Assembly: GCA_018826295.1 (NCBI GenBank)
Contig: JAHJZX010000037.1
Coordinates: forward strand, 1-64,000
DNA length: 64,000 nucleotides
Source: Gammaproteobacteria bacterium
GTDB taxonomy: Bacteria > Pseudomonadota > Gammaproteobacteria > Enterobacterales > Alteromonadaceae
Direction of reading: 5' to 3'
The notes beneath the pieces were generated by a model. That model was not told the DNA's origin. It worked only from the letters and a program-made list of their open reading frames with translations, and made no database searches. The number at the start of each line of letters is the position of its first letter. Position 1 is the first letter of the stretch. A program made the position numbers and the translations under genes. Shown piece after piece: positions 48,251 to 58,841 of this stretch.

Positions 48251-49591
48251 TTATTCTGTTTTATCAGTTTGCTGCACGGGCAGCCAGGCCTGAAACTGAC
48301 CACTGACATGTAGCATGCCCAGCAAATACAGCATGCCATCGTAGTAGCGGTACTGGCCGGTGGGTATAGTTTGCTGCCATAGCGCCTGAACAAACTCAGC
48401 CGAGCGCGGGTGCGAAGCGGCTAAGCAGGCTACCGCATTCATTGCTACCAAGCCGGCAGTTGGGCCGGCCTGTTGATTAGTATCGAGTTTTTTACCCGCC
48501 AGGCTATATTGGCCGCCATAGTGGTTTAACCCTTCGCCGGCAAAAAACGCCTGCAGCCGGTTGCTGCGCTCTACTGCCCGCGGATCTTTGCGCCACCAGC
48601 TCCAGTCAAATGACCAGTTCATTGCGCTACGCCAGGCATCAAAACGAAAATCGGCCGACTCAGGCCGCCAGGGTGCGGCCCAGGGGCTGCCATCAAAGTT
48701 GCCATAGTCTGGCGTCAGGCCGGTTTTAGCGTGCGCCGCTTTGCTAAAATAGTCGCGGCTAACCTGCGCCGCCTTGTGCCAGAAACTGCGGTCAGCCTCT
48801 GGCCCGACTCTGGCCCAGACCTCGTAAAACGCCGGTAAATGATAAGAGGCATCGGTATGCTCAGCATTAGCCAGATCGGGCGTAAAGCGCACCATGGCAT
48901 AATCGGCATGAAACAAATTGGTGCCGGTTTGGCTGCCGCGCTGCGTAGTGCCGCTGATCAGCTGACGGTGACGCATAAGGTGCAACAGCTGGTCTGCCTG
49001 CACCTTATACTGATAAATGCCCTCGCCCTCACCCCAGCGGCTGGCAGCAAAATACAGCGCGGTGGCAAAGTAAATTTCACCGTCCGGCGCCGGCATTTCA
49101 TCCAGCGCTACGCCATCGCTGCGCACCGACCAGGCAAAGTAACCATAGGCCGGATGCGCCGGATCACTATGGTACATATGGCTTTTTGCCCAGTTCCACA
49201 GCGCATTAAACTCGGTTTGCTTATTCAGCTGCACCGCGATCATCATGCCGTACGACATGCCCTCAGAGCGCACATCATTATTGTTCACATCGAGAATATA
49301 GGCTTTGCCGCCGGCGGCATTAGTGCCGGCCGTAAAATACACCGCCTCTGTTGCTGCATCGCCATAAAATAACTGTTTAAAAGCCTGGGCAATTTTGTCC
49401 TGCACCGCCTGTTCGCTAATGCCCTGCGCGGCAAACAAATTAGGGTATTGGCCGGTGATGGCTGCGGGCTTAGCTACGCTGTTATCAGGCGCTGACGTAG
49501 CGCTACCAGCCAGGCTGCCACTAGCCAGGCTAACCCCCAGCAGCAGTATCAAAGCAGGTAAAAACGTCATTAATCTGCGGCTTAAACTCAT
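48251..49591 (-). CDS. GH8 family exo-oligoxylanase-like glycosidase with signal peptide
   Basis: VRSEGMSYGMMIAVQLNKQTEFNALWNWAKSHMY; YGYFAWSVRSDGVALDEMPAPDGEIYFATALYFAASRWG. Confidence 0.9.
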   Translation of the reverse strand: MSLSRRLMTFLPALILLLGVSLASGSLAGSATSAPDNSVAKPAAITGQYPNLFAAQGISEQAVQDKIAQAFKQLFYGDAATEAVYFTAGTNAAGGKAYILDVNNNDVRSEGMSYGMMIAVQLNKQTEFNALWNWAKSHMYHSDPAHPAYGYFAWSVRSDGVALDEMPAPDGEIYFATALYFAASRWGEGEGIYQYKVQADQLLHLMRHRQLISGTTQRGSQTGTNLFHADYAMVRFTPDLANAEHTDASYHLPAFYEVWARVGPEADRSFWHKAAQVSRDYFSKAAHAKTGLTPDYGNFDGSPWAAPWRPESADFRFDAWRSAMNWSFDWSWWRKDPRAVERSNRLQAFFAGEGLNHYGGQYSLAGKKLDTNQQAGPTAGLVAMNAVACLAASHPRSAEFVQALWQQTIPTGQYRYYDGMLYLLGMLHVSGQFQAWLPVQQTDKTE

Positions 49592-49761
49592 TTATAGTCT
49601 TCATTTGCAGCTGTTAATCTGACCTTACCATACAACGGCAGTACGCCTGGCGAACTAACGAAATGTACTGAAAGATTTATGTTTTTTAGCAAGCAGACTG
49701 TACAGCAGCTGATTAAACTTTATGCTGCTAACAGATAACTACAATAACAGGAGTCACTATT

Positions 49762-51189
49762 TTGCAGCCTAACTCAGATACCGCAGCGCTTACTGCGGCT
49801 GAAGCCGATAACCGCGGCTTTATTTTATTTATTACCATAGTTGCCACCCTGGGTGGTTTTTTGTTTGGCTACGACAGCGGCGTAATTAACGGCACCGTTG
49901 ATGGCCTGCAGCAGGCGTTTAATTCGCAAAGTGCCGGCACCGGTTTTAATGTCGCCAGCATGTTACTCGGCTGTGCTGTCGGTGCCTTTTTTGCCGGCCG
50001 GCTGGCCGACATCAGAGGCCGGCGCACCCTGCTGCAACTGGCAGCTGTGTTTTTTGTTATCAGCGCCTGGGGTTCGGGCATTGCCGACAGCTCACTGGAG
50101 TTTGTGTTTTACCGAATTCTTGGCGGTTTGGCAGTGGGGGCGGCGTCGGTAATGGCTCCGGCTTATATCTCCGAAGTGGCGCCGGCGCGCTATCGCGGCA
50201 TGCTAACCACAGTGCAGCAAATTGCCATCATCTTTGGCCTGTTTATGGCCTTTATCAGCAACTACCTGCTGGCCAAATTCGCCGGCGCTTCTACTGCCTT
50301 ACTGTGGCTGGATTTTGCGGCCTGGCGCTGGATGTTCTGGATGGAGCTGTTACCGGCACTGCTGTTTTTGCTGATGCTGCTGTTTATTCCGGAAAGCCCG
50401 CGCTTTTTAGTACTAAAAGGCAAAACAGCGTTAGCGAAAACGGTACTAAGCCGGCTATATGGCGACGTTGCCTCGACACGTAAGTTAAGCGAAATCCAGC
50501 AATCGCTGGACACCAATCATCAGCCGCAGCTTAGCGATCTCATTGATAAACCAAGCGGAAAATTGCGCCGCATTGTCTGGGTGGGTATTGGCCTGGCGAC
50601 CTTTCAGCAACTGGTGGGTATTAATGTGGTGTTTTATTACGGCGCCGTATTGTGGCAGGCGGTGGGCTTTTCCGAATCGGACGCCTTGCTGATTAACGTG
50701 ATAAGCGGCGCACTGAGCATTGCCGCCTGCGTTATTACGCTTATGGTTATCGATAAAATTGGCCGCAAGCCACTACTAAAATGGGGCTCGGTTGGTATGG
50801 CCATAACGCTGGCTCTGATGGTGCTGGCCTTTGCCAATGCTGAGCAGGACGCCAGCGGCCGCCTGCTGCTGGGCGACTGGGGCATAGTGGCGCTAATTAG
50901 TGCCAATGCCTATGTGTTCTTTTTTAATATGTCCTGGGGCCCGGTAATGTGGGTAATGCTGGGTGAAATGTTCCCGAATCAAATTCGCGGCTCTGGCCTG
51001 GCGGTAAGCGGTCTGGCGCAGTGGAGCAGTAATTTCCTTATTACCATGACCTTTCCGCTATTGCTAAGCGGCATAGGTTTAGCCGGCGCGTACGGTTTAT
51101 ATACCCTGGGCGCATTCTGCTCAATATTTTTTGTAGCCAAAATGGTGCATGAAACCAAGGGCACCGAGCTGGAAGATATGCCAGGCTAA
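49762..51189 (+). CDS. MFS sugar porter, XylE-like
   Basis: GGFLFGYDSGVINGTVDGL; GRLADIRGRRTLL; PESPRFLVLKGK; QQLVGINVVFYYG; WGPVMWVMLGEMFPNQIRG. Confidence 0.92.
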   Translation: MQPNSDTAALTAAEADNRGFILFITIVATLGGFLFGYDSGVINGTVDGLQQAFNSQSAGTGFNVASMLLGCAVGAFFAGRLADIRGRRTLLQLAAVFFVISAWGSGIADSSLEFVFYRILGGLAVGAASVMAPAYISEVAPARYRGMLTTVQQIAIIFGLFMAFISNYLLAKFAGASTALLWLDFAAWRWMFWMELLPALLFLLMLLFIPESPRFLVLKGKTALAKTVLSRLYGDVASTRKLSEIQQSLDTNHQPQLSDLIDKPSGKLRRIVWVGIGLATFQQLVGINVVFYYGAVLWQAVGFSESDALLINVISGALSIAACVITLMVIDKIGRKPLLKWGSVGMAITLALMVLAFANAEQDASGRLLLGDWGIVALISANAYVFFFNMSWGPVMWVMLGEMFPNQIRGSGLAVSGLAQWSSNFLITMTFPLLLSGIGLAGAYGLYTLGAFCSIFFVAKMVHETKGTELEDMPG

Positions 51190-51309
51190 GGCGCCGTGGC
51201 CTGAATAACAAATGTGATGGCAAATTCCGTAATAGCAGCGGCAGCAAACGCAATACTGCCGCTGCGCTGACAAGGTTAGGCTGGGTTATTTGCCAGAGCA
51301 GCCAAGCCA

Positions 51310-52239
51310 ATGCAGCAATTTATGTTAACCAGCCCGGCAGGCGATAGCCTGACGATACTCGAGCACGGTGCCAGTATGCAAAGCTGGACAGTGCCACTTG
51401 GCAATAGCCGGCGCGAGCTGATCCTCGGCTACACCAACCCACAACAATATTTGCAGGATAACAGCTATCTGGGTGCTGTGGTCGGCCCCTATGCTAACCG
51501 TATCTGTCACGGCAGGCTGCAGCTGGCCGGGCAACGCTATCAGCTGCAGTTAAATGAAGGTAAGCATCATTTACACGGCGGTGCCAACGGCCTGCACCGC
51601 CAGCACTGGCAAGTACTGCAGTACAGCACATCCAGTGTGAAACTGCGTTGCACCTTAGCCGATGGCCACAGCGGCTACCCCGGCCCGACAGAGTTTAGCG
51701 TGCTGTATCAGCTACATGCTGACAGCGCTTTGGATGTCACGCTTGAGGCCACCTCAGCGCAGCTAACGCTGGCCGGGCCAACCCTGCACCCGTATTTTAA
51801 TCTGTCAGGCAAAGCCGGGCCAATAAACCAGCACCTGCTGTGGCTTAATGCTGAGCACTACACGCCAACCGACAGCGCTAAAATTCCGACCGGACAGCTC
51901 CTGCCGGTAGAGGACAGCGCCCTGGATTTTCGCCACTGCAAAAGCATCGGCGCGATAGCGCTTGATCACAATCTGGTGGTTAGCGGCACTATGCAGCAAA
52001 CGGCAGCAATACTAACCAGCCCGGACCAGCAGCTCAGGTTGCTGGTAAGTTCAGACTACCCCGGCCTGCAGGTTTACAGCGGCGATTATCTGGCCGCGCC
52101 CTTTATCCCACGCCAGGGTATTTGCCTTGAACCACAGTTTTACCCTGACGCACCGAACCATAGCCATTTCCCATGCCGCTACACCTCACCGGAGCAGCCG
52201 TTTGTGGCGCATATTCGTTATCAGCTGGAGAAGGGGTAA
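51310..52239 (+). CDS. Aldose 1-epimerase
   Basis: GAVVGPYANRICHGRLQLAGQRYQLQLNEGKHHLHGGANGLHRQHW; LTLAGPTLHPYFNLSG. Confidence 0.9.
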   Translation: MQQFMLTSPAGDSLTILEHGASMQSWTVPLGNSRRELILGYTNPQQYLQDNSYLGAVVGPYANRICHGRLQLAGQRYQLQLNEGKHHLHGGANGLHRQHWQVLQYSTSSVKLRCTLADGHSGYPGPTEFSVLYQLHADSALDVTLEATSAQLTLAGPTLHPYFNLSGKAGPINQHLLWLNAEHYTPTDSAKIPTGQLLPVEDSALDFRHCKSIGAIALDHNLVVSGTMQQTAAILTSPDQQLRLLVSSDYPGLQVYSGDYLAAPFIPRQGICLEPQFYPDAPNHSHFPCRYTSPEQPFVAHIRYQLEKG

Positions 52240-52252
52240 AAGCACTGATTAA

Positions 52253-52369
52253 AAGCAACGCCTCCATCCACCCGATGGTGGCAACTACCGCAGATCAGTC
52301 GCCATAGACAGAGTGTATTTTAACGCCGACGGCAGCATTAAACCCATAGTTCGCACGGCGAAACAATAG
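52253..52369 (+). pseudogene. 3' remnant of a GH43-family glycosidase gene
   Basis: Frame reads ...HPPDGGNYRRSVAIDRVYFNADGSIKPIVRTAKQ*, like the conserved GH43 C-terminal 'RRSVCVDYLYYNPDGTIKPV' segment; no ORF upstream. Confidence 0.65.
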
Positions 52370-52413
52370 ACGTCAGTCAGACAGAAAATAGCCAGCTAAA
52401 GGATACCCTTGCT

Positions 52414-53394
52414 ATGAACATAACTAAAAACCGGCTCAGCGAGCCTTGCTGTAAACGCTTAGGTGTAAAGCTTGAATTGTTCAACTTAATTTTACTGATA
52501 GCAATATGTTTCGTTGCAGCCCAGGCGTTAGCGCAGCCGGACGACAGCATGACGGTAATTGCGACGCCCGATCAGCTTGATGCTATCGACCTTGGCAGCG
52601 GGCCACTGCCCGGCGCTACAGAGCAGGAAGCCTGGCATTTGCAGTATGGCAGCCGGTTTGTGCGTAATGTCACTGTAGCTACGCTTACACCCTTTTTACC
52701 TGATCCGGCAAACGCCAGTGGCGCAGCTGTCATCGTAGCACCCGGCGGGGGCTTTCGCACCCTATCAATGGAAAACGAAGGCTGGAATGTCGCCCGGGCC
52801 CTTGCCAACCGGGGCATTGCGGCATTTGTGCTGAAGTATCGTTTACACCAGACACCCTCAGAGATGGCGGCATTTAAACGCGCAATGGACGAGATGTTCT
52901 CTAACACCGGGCGCAGAGCACCGCTACTTGAGCCAGAACAGATGAAAATTCAGCTTGCGATACAGCTTGAAGACTCCCGCGCAGCGTTCTCATTGATTCG
53001 GCGCCGGGCCGCGGAGTGGAAAATCGACCCGGAACGTATTGGTATGCTGGGTTTCTCTGCCGGTGCTATGTTAACCATGGCCACTGCGCTCGCCAGCGAG
53101 GATGCCAAACCGGCCTTTATTGGCAATATTTATGGCCCGATCACAGCAGTTGCGGTGCCGGCCGATGCGCCGCCTTTATTTGTCGCGCTGGCGGCAGACG
53201 ATCCCTTCTTTGCCGGCAGTAAATTTGGCCTGATCGAGAGCTGGCAAGCGGCGAGGAAACCTGTGGAGTTTCACTTTTATGAGCAGGGCGGTCACGGCTT
53301 TGGCATGTACCCGAAAGACACAACCAGTACCGGTTGGTTTAATGCATTCGTCAGCTGGTTAACGATGCACGGCATGCTTCAGCGTAAAACGTAA
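52414..53394 (+). CDS. Alpha/beta-hydrolase, acetyl-xylan-esterase-like, secreted
   Basis: VIVAPGGGFRTLSMENEGWNVARALANRGIAAFVLKYRL; GMLGFSAGAMLTMA; GGHGFGMYP. Confidence 0.88.
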   Translation: MNITKNRLSEPCCKRLGVKLELFNLILLIAICFVAAQALAQPDDSMTVIATPDQLDAIDLGSGPLPGATEQEAWHLQYGSRFVRNVTVATLTPFLPDPANASGAAVIVAPGGGFRTLSMENEGWNVARALANRGIAAFVLKYRLHQTPSEMAAFKRAMDEMFSNTGRRAPLLEPEQMKIQLAIQLEDSRAAFSLIRRRAAEWKIDPERIGMLGFSAGAMLTMATALASEDAKPAFIGNIYGPITAVAVPADAPPLFVALAADDPFFAGSKFGLIESWQAARKPVEFHFYEQGGHGFGMYPKDTTSTGWFNAFVSWLTMHGMLQRKT

Positions 53395-53651
53395 TAACCA
53401 GGCAGCTGTTATTGTCCGGTAGCAGACGGACCGGTTATTAGGGACGCACCCCATTTATCCATATCCCAGCCAATCTTCAACACCGTGCGGTGGTAGCAGT
53501 GAAGGTGCCGATACACTGAGCTTTAACGTTTTTTGCTTGCTGTTTGCTGGTACAAATTTATTGTCGGCTGGTCTGCATTTAAACGACGCCAAACTTCAAT
53601 ACCGGTATCCTCATGACCTGAGCAATCTAACCGCGGCGAAGCAGGCTTACG

Positions 53652-54074
53652 TTAAGATATCGACTTGTCTAACTCATGGCTCGCAGCTACCTGCAAAAAA
53701 TGTGATCTGCTTTTATAGGTTTGATGCGTCTTCACTAATTCGTCGATTTTCCGCGTCAGCAAGTTTGGTAAAGTGACATTAATCTTACTGGCCTTACCCA
53801 TAAACGGCTCGATATCGATATCTACCAGCGCCCATACCCAGCCGGCGAATGCTGGATTGGTATAGTGGTTTTCAATATTGCTCGCCAACGGCGGTAGTTC
53901 TTCCTGCTCTGCTAACAACTCAAAGTGCGCTTCTAACGCCTCTTTCGCATTGATAAGTGCTGCTTCGAATGTATCTCCGGCACTGTAGCAGCCTGGTGCA
54001 TCCGGAATAACCACACCAAATGCTGTTGTGTCAGAGCCTTTCTCTATGGCTACTGGGTATAACATAGCTGACAT
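53652..54074 (-). CDS. hicB: HicB-family antitoxin
   Basis: FGVVIPDAPGCYSAGDTFEAALINAKEALEAHFELLAE; C-terminal RHH (INVTLPNLLTRKIDELVK). Confidence 0.92.
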   Translation of the reverse strand: MSAMLYPVAIEKGSDTTAFGVVIPDAPGCYSAGDTFEAALINAKEALEAHFELLAEQEELPPLASNIENHYTNPAFAGWVWALVDIDIEPFMGKASKINVTLPNLLTRKIDELVKTHQTYKSRSHFLQVAASHELDKSIS

Positions 54075-54103
54075 TCTCCGATTTAATGATGTACTGTACG
54101 CGC

Positions 54104-54283
54104 TTAAAGCCCTGCATCTTTTCTTATTTTTTTAACCAAGCCGATTGGCAAGTCTTTCTTTGGAAGAGGCACCGTTAAAGGCAACTTATGCTCCGGGTGT
54201 TTAAACTGATGATGACTTCCCTTTATCCTTACCAGTACCCAGCCGGCCTTTTCCAAATCTTTAATAAGTTCGCTACTCTTCAA
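54104..54283 (-). CDS. hicA: HicA-family mRNA interferase toxin (59 aa, missing from ORF track)
   Basis: Minus strand reads M(TTG)KSSELIKDLEKAGWVLVRIKGSHHQFKHPEHKLPLTVPLPKKDLPIGLVKKIRKDAGL*; GGAGG upstream; adjacent to hicB. Confidence 0.93.
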   Translation of the reverse strand: MKSSELIKDLEKAGWVLVRIKGSHHQFKHPEHKLPLTVPLPKKDLPIGLVKKIRKDAGL

Positions 54284-54433
54284 CCGTCCTCCACTCGCCG
54301 GCCCAGCACAGAGTTACTATAACCCCACACTGTTAAATCCGCAACCAGATAAATAACCCTGACAACCCTTTAGGTCAGACAAGCACCGAATCAAAGCACA
54401 CCAAGCAGCAAAAGCTCACACTCTGCTGCTATG

Positions 54434-54458
54434 CATAAAAAAGCCCGGCAAGCCGGGC
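54434..54458 (-). terminator. Terminator of xylA
   Basis: Minus strand GCCCGGC-TT-GCCGGGCTTTTTTAT. Confidence 0.8.
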
Positions 54459-54487
54459 AACACACAGGACTACGGGAGTTAAAAGCT

Positions 54488-55807
54488 TTAGCGGTACAGC
54501 ACCAGATTCAATTGGTTTTCCAGCAGTTCCTGGCGGCCGCTGACCGGTTGCGGATCAAACTGTTCGCGGCTTGTTAGCTCGGCCAGGGATTGCAGCGTGT
54601 GTTCACCGCCCTGAATGGCTTTGCCCAGGCTGTCGCTCCAGCCGGCGTAGCGCTTGGCCACAGCGGCGCTGAGAAAATCTTTCTCTATCAGTGCGGCAGC
54701 GCGTTTTAGTGCCATCGCCAGATGGTCCATGCCGCCGATATGACCGTGGAATAAATCGTAGCGGTCGAGGCTCTGGCGGCGCAGCTTGGTATCGAAATTA
54801 AAACCACCGGTTGAGAAACCGCCGGATTTAAGAATTTCGTACATCACCAGGCTTAGCTCTTCAACATTGTTCGGGAACTGGTCGGTATCCCAGCCGTTTT
54901 GCGCATCACCGCGGTTGGCGTCGATACTGCCGAAAATGCCGAGCGAAATAGCGGTAGCAATTTCGTGGTGAAACGAATGGCCGGCCAGCGTAGCGTGGTT
55001 GGCTTCGATGTTTACCCGGAATTCTTTTTCCAGGCCGTACTGCTTTAAAAAGCCGTATACGGTGGCCGAGTCGTAATCGTACTGGTGCTTGGTTGGCTCT
55101 TGTGGTTTCGGCTCTATTAATAAGCTGCCTTTAAAACCGATTTTATGTTTGTGCTCTACCACCATTTGCATAAAACGGCCCAGCTGGGCGCGTTCCTGAC
55201 GCAGGTCGGTGTTTAGCAGGGTTTCGTAGCCTTCACGGCCGCCCCACAGCACGTAGTTTTCGCCACCGAGGCGTTTGGTGGCGTTCATCGCATGAAACAC
55301 CTGGGTGGCACCGTAACTGAACACCTGGGGGTCCGGGTTTGAGGCCGCACCGGCGGCATAGCGCGGGTTGCTGAACAGGTTAGCGGTGCCCCACAACAGT
55401 TTAACGCCGGTTTCGGCCTGCTTTTGCTCCAGCACATCCACCATAGCAGCGAAGTTGTTAATGTAGTCTTTAATGCCGCTGCCTTCCGGCGCGACGTCGG
55501 TATCATGAAAGCAATAATACGGAATGGTTAATTTACTGAAGAACTCAAAGGCGACACCGGCTTTATGTTTGGCCTGCTGCATAGCATCACCGCCGGCCAG
55601 CCAGGGCCGGTTAAAAGTAGGCTGGCCGAACACGTCCTGGCCGTTCCAGCAGAAGTTATGCCAGTAACAGGCCGCCATACGTAAATGCTCGGCCATGGTT
55701 TTACCGAGGATTTTTTCACTGGCATTATAATGTTTAAACGCCAGTGGGTTGCTGCTGTCGGCACCTTCATAGGCGATTTTGTCTAGCTGATCGAAATACT
55801 GAGCCAC
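54488..55807 (-). CDS. xylA: Xylose isomerase
   Basis: [68 protein letters not shown]. Confidence 0.98.
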   Translation of the reverse strand: MAQYFDQLDKIAYEGADSSNPLAFKHYNASEKILGKTMAEHLRMAACYWHNFCWNGQDVFGQPTFNRPWLAGGDAMQQAKHKAGVAFEFFSKLTIPYYCFHDTDVAPEGSGIKDYINNFAAMVDVLEQKQAETGVKLLWGTANLFSNPRYAAGAASNPDPQVFSYGATQVFHAMNATKRLGGENYVLWGGREGYETLLNTDLRQERAQLGRFMQMVVEHKHKIGFKGSLLIEPKPQEPTKHQYDYDSATVYGFLKQYGLEKEFRVNIEANHATLAGHSFHHEIATAISLGIFGSIDANRGDAQNGWDTDQFPNNVEELSLVMYEILKSGGFSTGGFNFDTKLRRQSLDRYDLFHGHIGGMDHLAMALKRAAALIEKDFLSAAVAKRYAGWSDSLGKAIQGGEHTLQSLAELTSREQFDPQPVSGRQELLENQLNLVLYR

Positions 55808-55929
55808 GCTGCTCTCCTTGGTTTTGCTCTAAATGCTACAAGGCTAATGTTGGGCATAGCGATGGCTTCGCACAATTATGTTTTTTAAGAGCTATCTTGT
55901 GCTTTTCAACATATTGCCTTAGGCAATGC

Positions 55930-57384
55930 TTAGAACAGGTCGGCCAAACGCTGGTACAGCACGATAAAACGCTGATAGCGCGGCGATAACAGTGCTGCAC
56001 GTTGCGGATCGGGTTGATGCCGGCTAAGCAAGGGCGGTTGCGGGCACACATTCTCCAGCGTAGCAGATGGCTCCATAGCCAGTTGCGCCAGCCGGGCTGC
56101 ACCTAACGCCGGCCCGACTTCGCCGCCTTCGCGAAAGCTTAACGGCAGTTGCAATACATCAGCCAGTAGCTGGCGCCAGTAGGGGCTGCGGGCGCCGCCG
56201 CCAATCAGGTTAATGTCGTCAGGGTGTAAACCGCTGGCATGCAGTGCTGCCGCGCCCTGCGCTAAGGCAAAGCTGACGCCCTCGAGCACCGAATAGGTTA
56301 ACAAGGGCCGGTTACAGCTGTGGCTTAGGCCAAACCAGACACCTTTGGCATTGGGGTTATTATGCGGCGTACGCTCGCCGGATAAATACGGCAGAAACAG
56401 CGGCGCCTGGCTGATATCGACAGCGGTTTGTTCTAATTCTGCCAGCAAGCTGGCCACCGACGCCTGGGCCACATTATCGGCATACCATTGCAGACAACTG
56501 GCCGCGCTCAGCGTGACTGCCATCAGGTGCCAGCTGCCGGGCAAGGCATGACAAAAGCTGTGTACCGCCGATTGCGGATTCGCTTTAAAGCCGTCACTAA
56601 CAGCAAAGTACACGCCGGAGGTACCCAGCGATAACATCGCCTGGCCCGGGCTGACAATACCGGCACCAACAGCACCGGCAGCGTTGTCACCGCCACCGGC
56701 CACCAGCGGCACCTGCGCCATACCCCAACGCTGCGCCAGCTGTGGCAGCAAAGTACCGGTAATTTGATTACCTTCATATAACGCCGGCATCTGGCTGCGG
56801 TTTAGGCCACAGGCACTGAGCAGTACGTCGCTCCAATCGCGTTTGGCCATATCCAGCCACAAGGTACCGGCCGAGTCAGACATATCAGAGGCAAAGTCAC
56901 CACTTAAGCAAAAACGTAAATAGTCTTTGGGCAGCAGCACTTTGGCCACCCGGCTAAACTGCTCTGCTTCATGCTGGCGCAACCAGAGCAATTTTGGTGC
57001 AGTAAAGCCCGGCATCGCCAGGTTACCGGTTAGTTGCTGCAACTGCGGCACCTGTTGCTCCAGTTGCCGGCACTGGGCAAAAGCGCGGCCATCATTCCAC
57101 AATATGGCCGGGCGGATAAGCTGATTATCAGCGTCGAGCAAGGTGGCACCATGCATCTGGCCGGCCAGGCCAATGGCTTGTACTGCAGCCAGGCTTTGCC
57201 GCTCACTCAGCTGCTGCATGCACTGCTGCAACGCCTGCCACCAGTGCGCCGGCTCTTGCTCAGACCACAGCGGATAAGGCCGGCTTACGCTAAGTTCGGC
57301 ATTAACACTGTCGACAACAGCACCATTGCTGGCCAGTAAAATAACCTTAATGCCGGACGTGCCTAAATCAATACCTATATACAT
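55930..57384 (-). CDS. xylB: Xylulokinase
   Basis: MYIGIDLGTSGIKVILL; GLAGQMHGATLLD; GGGDNAAGAVGAGIV; PYLSGERTPHNNPNAKG; natural start at 57384. Confidence 0.96.
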   Translation of the reverse strand: MYIGIDLGTSGIKVILLASNGAVVDSVNAELSVSRPYPLWSEQEPAHWWQALQQCMQQLSERQSLAAVQAIGLAGQMHGATLLDADNQLIRPAILWNDGRAFAQCRQLEQQVPQLQQLTGNLAMPGFTAPKLLWLRQHEAEQFSRVAKVLLPKDYLRFCLSGDFASDMSDSAGTLWLDMAKRDWSDVLLSACGLNRSQMPALYEGNQITGTLLPQLAQRWGMAQVPLVAGGGDNAAGAVGAGIVSPGQAMLSLGTSGVYFAVSDGFKANPQSAVHSFCHALPGSWHLMAVTLSAASCLQWYADNVAQASVASLLAELEQTAVDISQAPLFLPYLSGERTPHNNPNAKGVWFGLSHSCNRPLLTYSVLEGVSFALAQGAAALHASGLHPDDINLIGGGARSPYWRQLLADVLQLPLSFREGGEVGPALGAARLAQLAMEPSATLENVCPQPPLLSRHQPDPQRAALLSPRYQRFIVLYQRLADLF

Positions 57385-57450
57385 CTGCTTACCCTGCTCT
57401 GCCGTTAACTGCGCTCTGGCAATCTTTGTTGAGCATGCCGCAGGCAGCAA

Positions 57451-57466
57451 TTACGAAAATTCGTAA
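57451..57466. promoter_or_regulatory. Candidate XylR operator
   Basis: Palindrome TTACGAA-AA-TTCGTAA between divergent xylB and xylR. Confidence 0.5.
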
Positions 57467-57607
57467 CGGCGCGCAGAATTATCATTTTTCGTTGGACGCG
57501 ATTAACAACTGGTCTAATATTGAGCAGGCCTGCACCGTTTTGACAGCGGCAGAGCACAACAAAAATAAATAAAAACAAATAGCAGCACAGACTGACAGGA
57601 CGGGGAT

Positions 57608-58804
57608 ATGTTTAAGGCAAAACACAGCATTACGTTGTTGTTTAATGCGAATAAAGTATACGACAGGCAGGTAATAGAGGGCATAGGCCATTATTTGCAA
57701 TCTTCCAAAGTAGACTGGGATCTGTACCTGGAAGAAGACTTCTCCTGCCGCCTCGAGCACATTCATGAATGGGGCGGCGACGGCATTATTGCCGATTTTG
57801 ATGATATGAATATTCAGCGTGCCCTGTCCGGCTCGGATAAACCTGTAGTCGGCGTTGGCGGCTCGTACAATGATCCGGCTGATTATCCGCATGTACCCTA
57901 TGTCGCCACCGACAACTATGCCCTGGTGCAAAGCGCCTATGAGCATTTAAAACGTAAAGGCCTGGACCGCTTTGCTTTTTACAGCGTGCCAACAGATGAA
58001 CAACACCGCTGGGCGCGCGAGCGCGAAAACGCTATCCGCAAACTCACGGCGCAGGATGGTTACGACTGCCATGTGTATCAGGGCCACTGCACCCGGCCGG
58101 AAACCTGGCAATATGCCATGAACCGCCTGACCGACTGGATCCAGGGCCTGCCCAAACCGATTGGTATTATTGCCGTGACCGACTCACGCGCCCGCCACCT
58201 GCTGCAGGCTTGCGAGCATGTTGGCATTATCGTGCCGGACAATATCGCGATAATCGGCATTGATGACGACGATATCGCCCGCTATTTAAGCCGCATCAGT
58301 TTAAGCTCGGTGACCCAGGGCTGCTTTGAAATGGGTTACAAGGCCGCCAAGTTGCTGCATATGCAGCTGAATAATATTGACGTAGGCAACAAACGCATTC
58401 TGGTGGCACCGGCCGGTGTGGCATCACGCCAGTCAACCGACTTTAAAGCGCTGCGCGACCCTTATGTGATTCAGGCAATGCATTATATCCGCCGCCATGC
58501 TACCCGCGGTGCCAAGGTTGAGCAGGTGACGGACTTTGTTGGTATTTCGCGCTCGAACCTGGAACAGCGTTTCCGGGCTGAACGCGGCCATTCAATTCAT
58601 ACCGAATTGCATAACCAAAAGCTGAATAAAGCCTGCAAGATGCTTAAAGAAACCGAGGTTAATCCGGCAGAAATTGCCAAACTGTGTGGTTATCCGTCGC
58701 TGCAATATATGTATGCGGTGTTTCAGCGCCACTTTGGCCAGACACCAAAAGACTACCGCTGCGGCCATACCGGCGTAGCCAGCGATGTGGCGGTAAACGA
58801 CTAA
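57608..58804 (+). CDS. xylR: XylR family transcriptional regulator (sugar-binding plus AraC HTH)
   Basis: ITLLFNANKVYDRQVIEGIGHYLQ; VGIDDDDIARYLSRISLSSVTQG; AraC C-terminus QFLGQ-type FQRHFGQTPKDYR. Confidence 0.94.
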   Translation: MFKAKHSITLLFNANKVYDRQVIEGIGHYLQSSKVDWDLYLEEDFSCRLEHIHEWGGDGIIADFDDMNIQRALSGSDKPVVGVGGSYNDPADYPHVPYVATDNYALVQSAYEHLKRKGLDRFAFYSVPTDEQHRWARERENAIRKLTAQDGYDCHVYQGHCTRPETWQYAMNRLTDWIQGLPKPIGIIAVTDSRARHLLQACEHVGIIVPDNIAIIGIDDDDIARYLSRISLSSVTQGCFEMGYKAAKLLHMQLNNIDVGNKRILVAPAGVASRQSTDFKALRDPYVIQAMHYIRRHATRGAKVEQVTDFVGISRSNLEQRFRAERGHSIHTELHNQKLNKACKMLKETEVNPAEIAKLCGYPSLQYMYAVFQRHFGQTPKDYRCGHTGVASDVAVND

Positions 58805-58841
58805 CACGGGACCTGCCCCGGTTGTAAAAAACGCACAGCAC

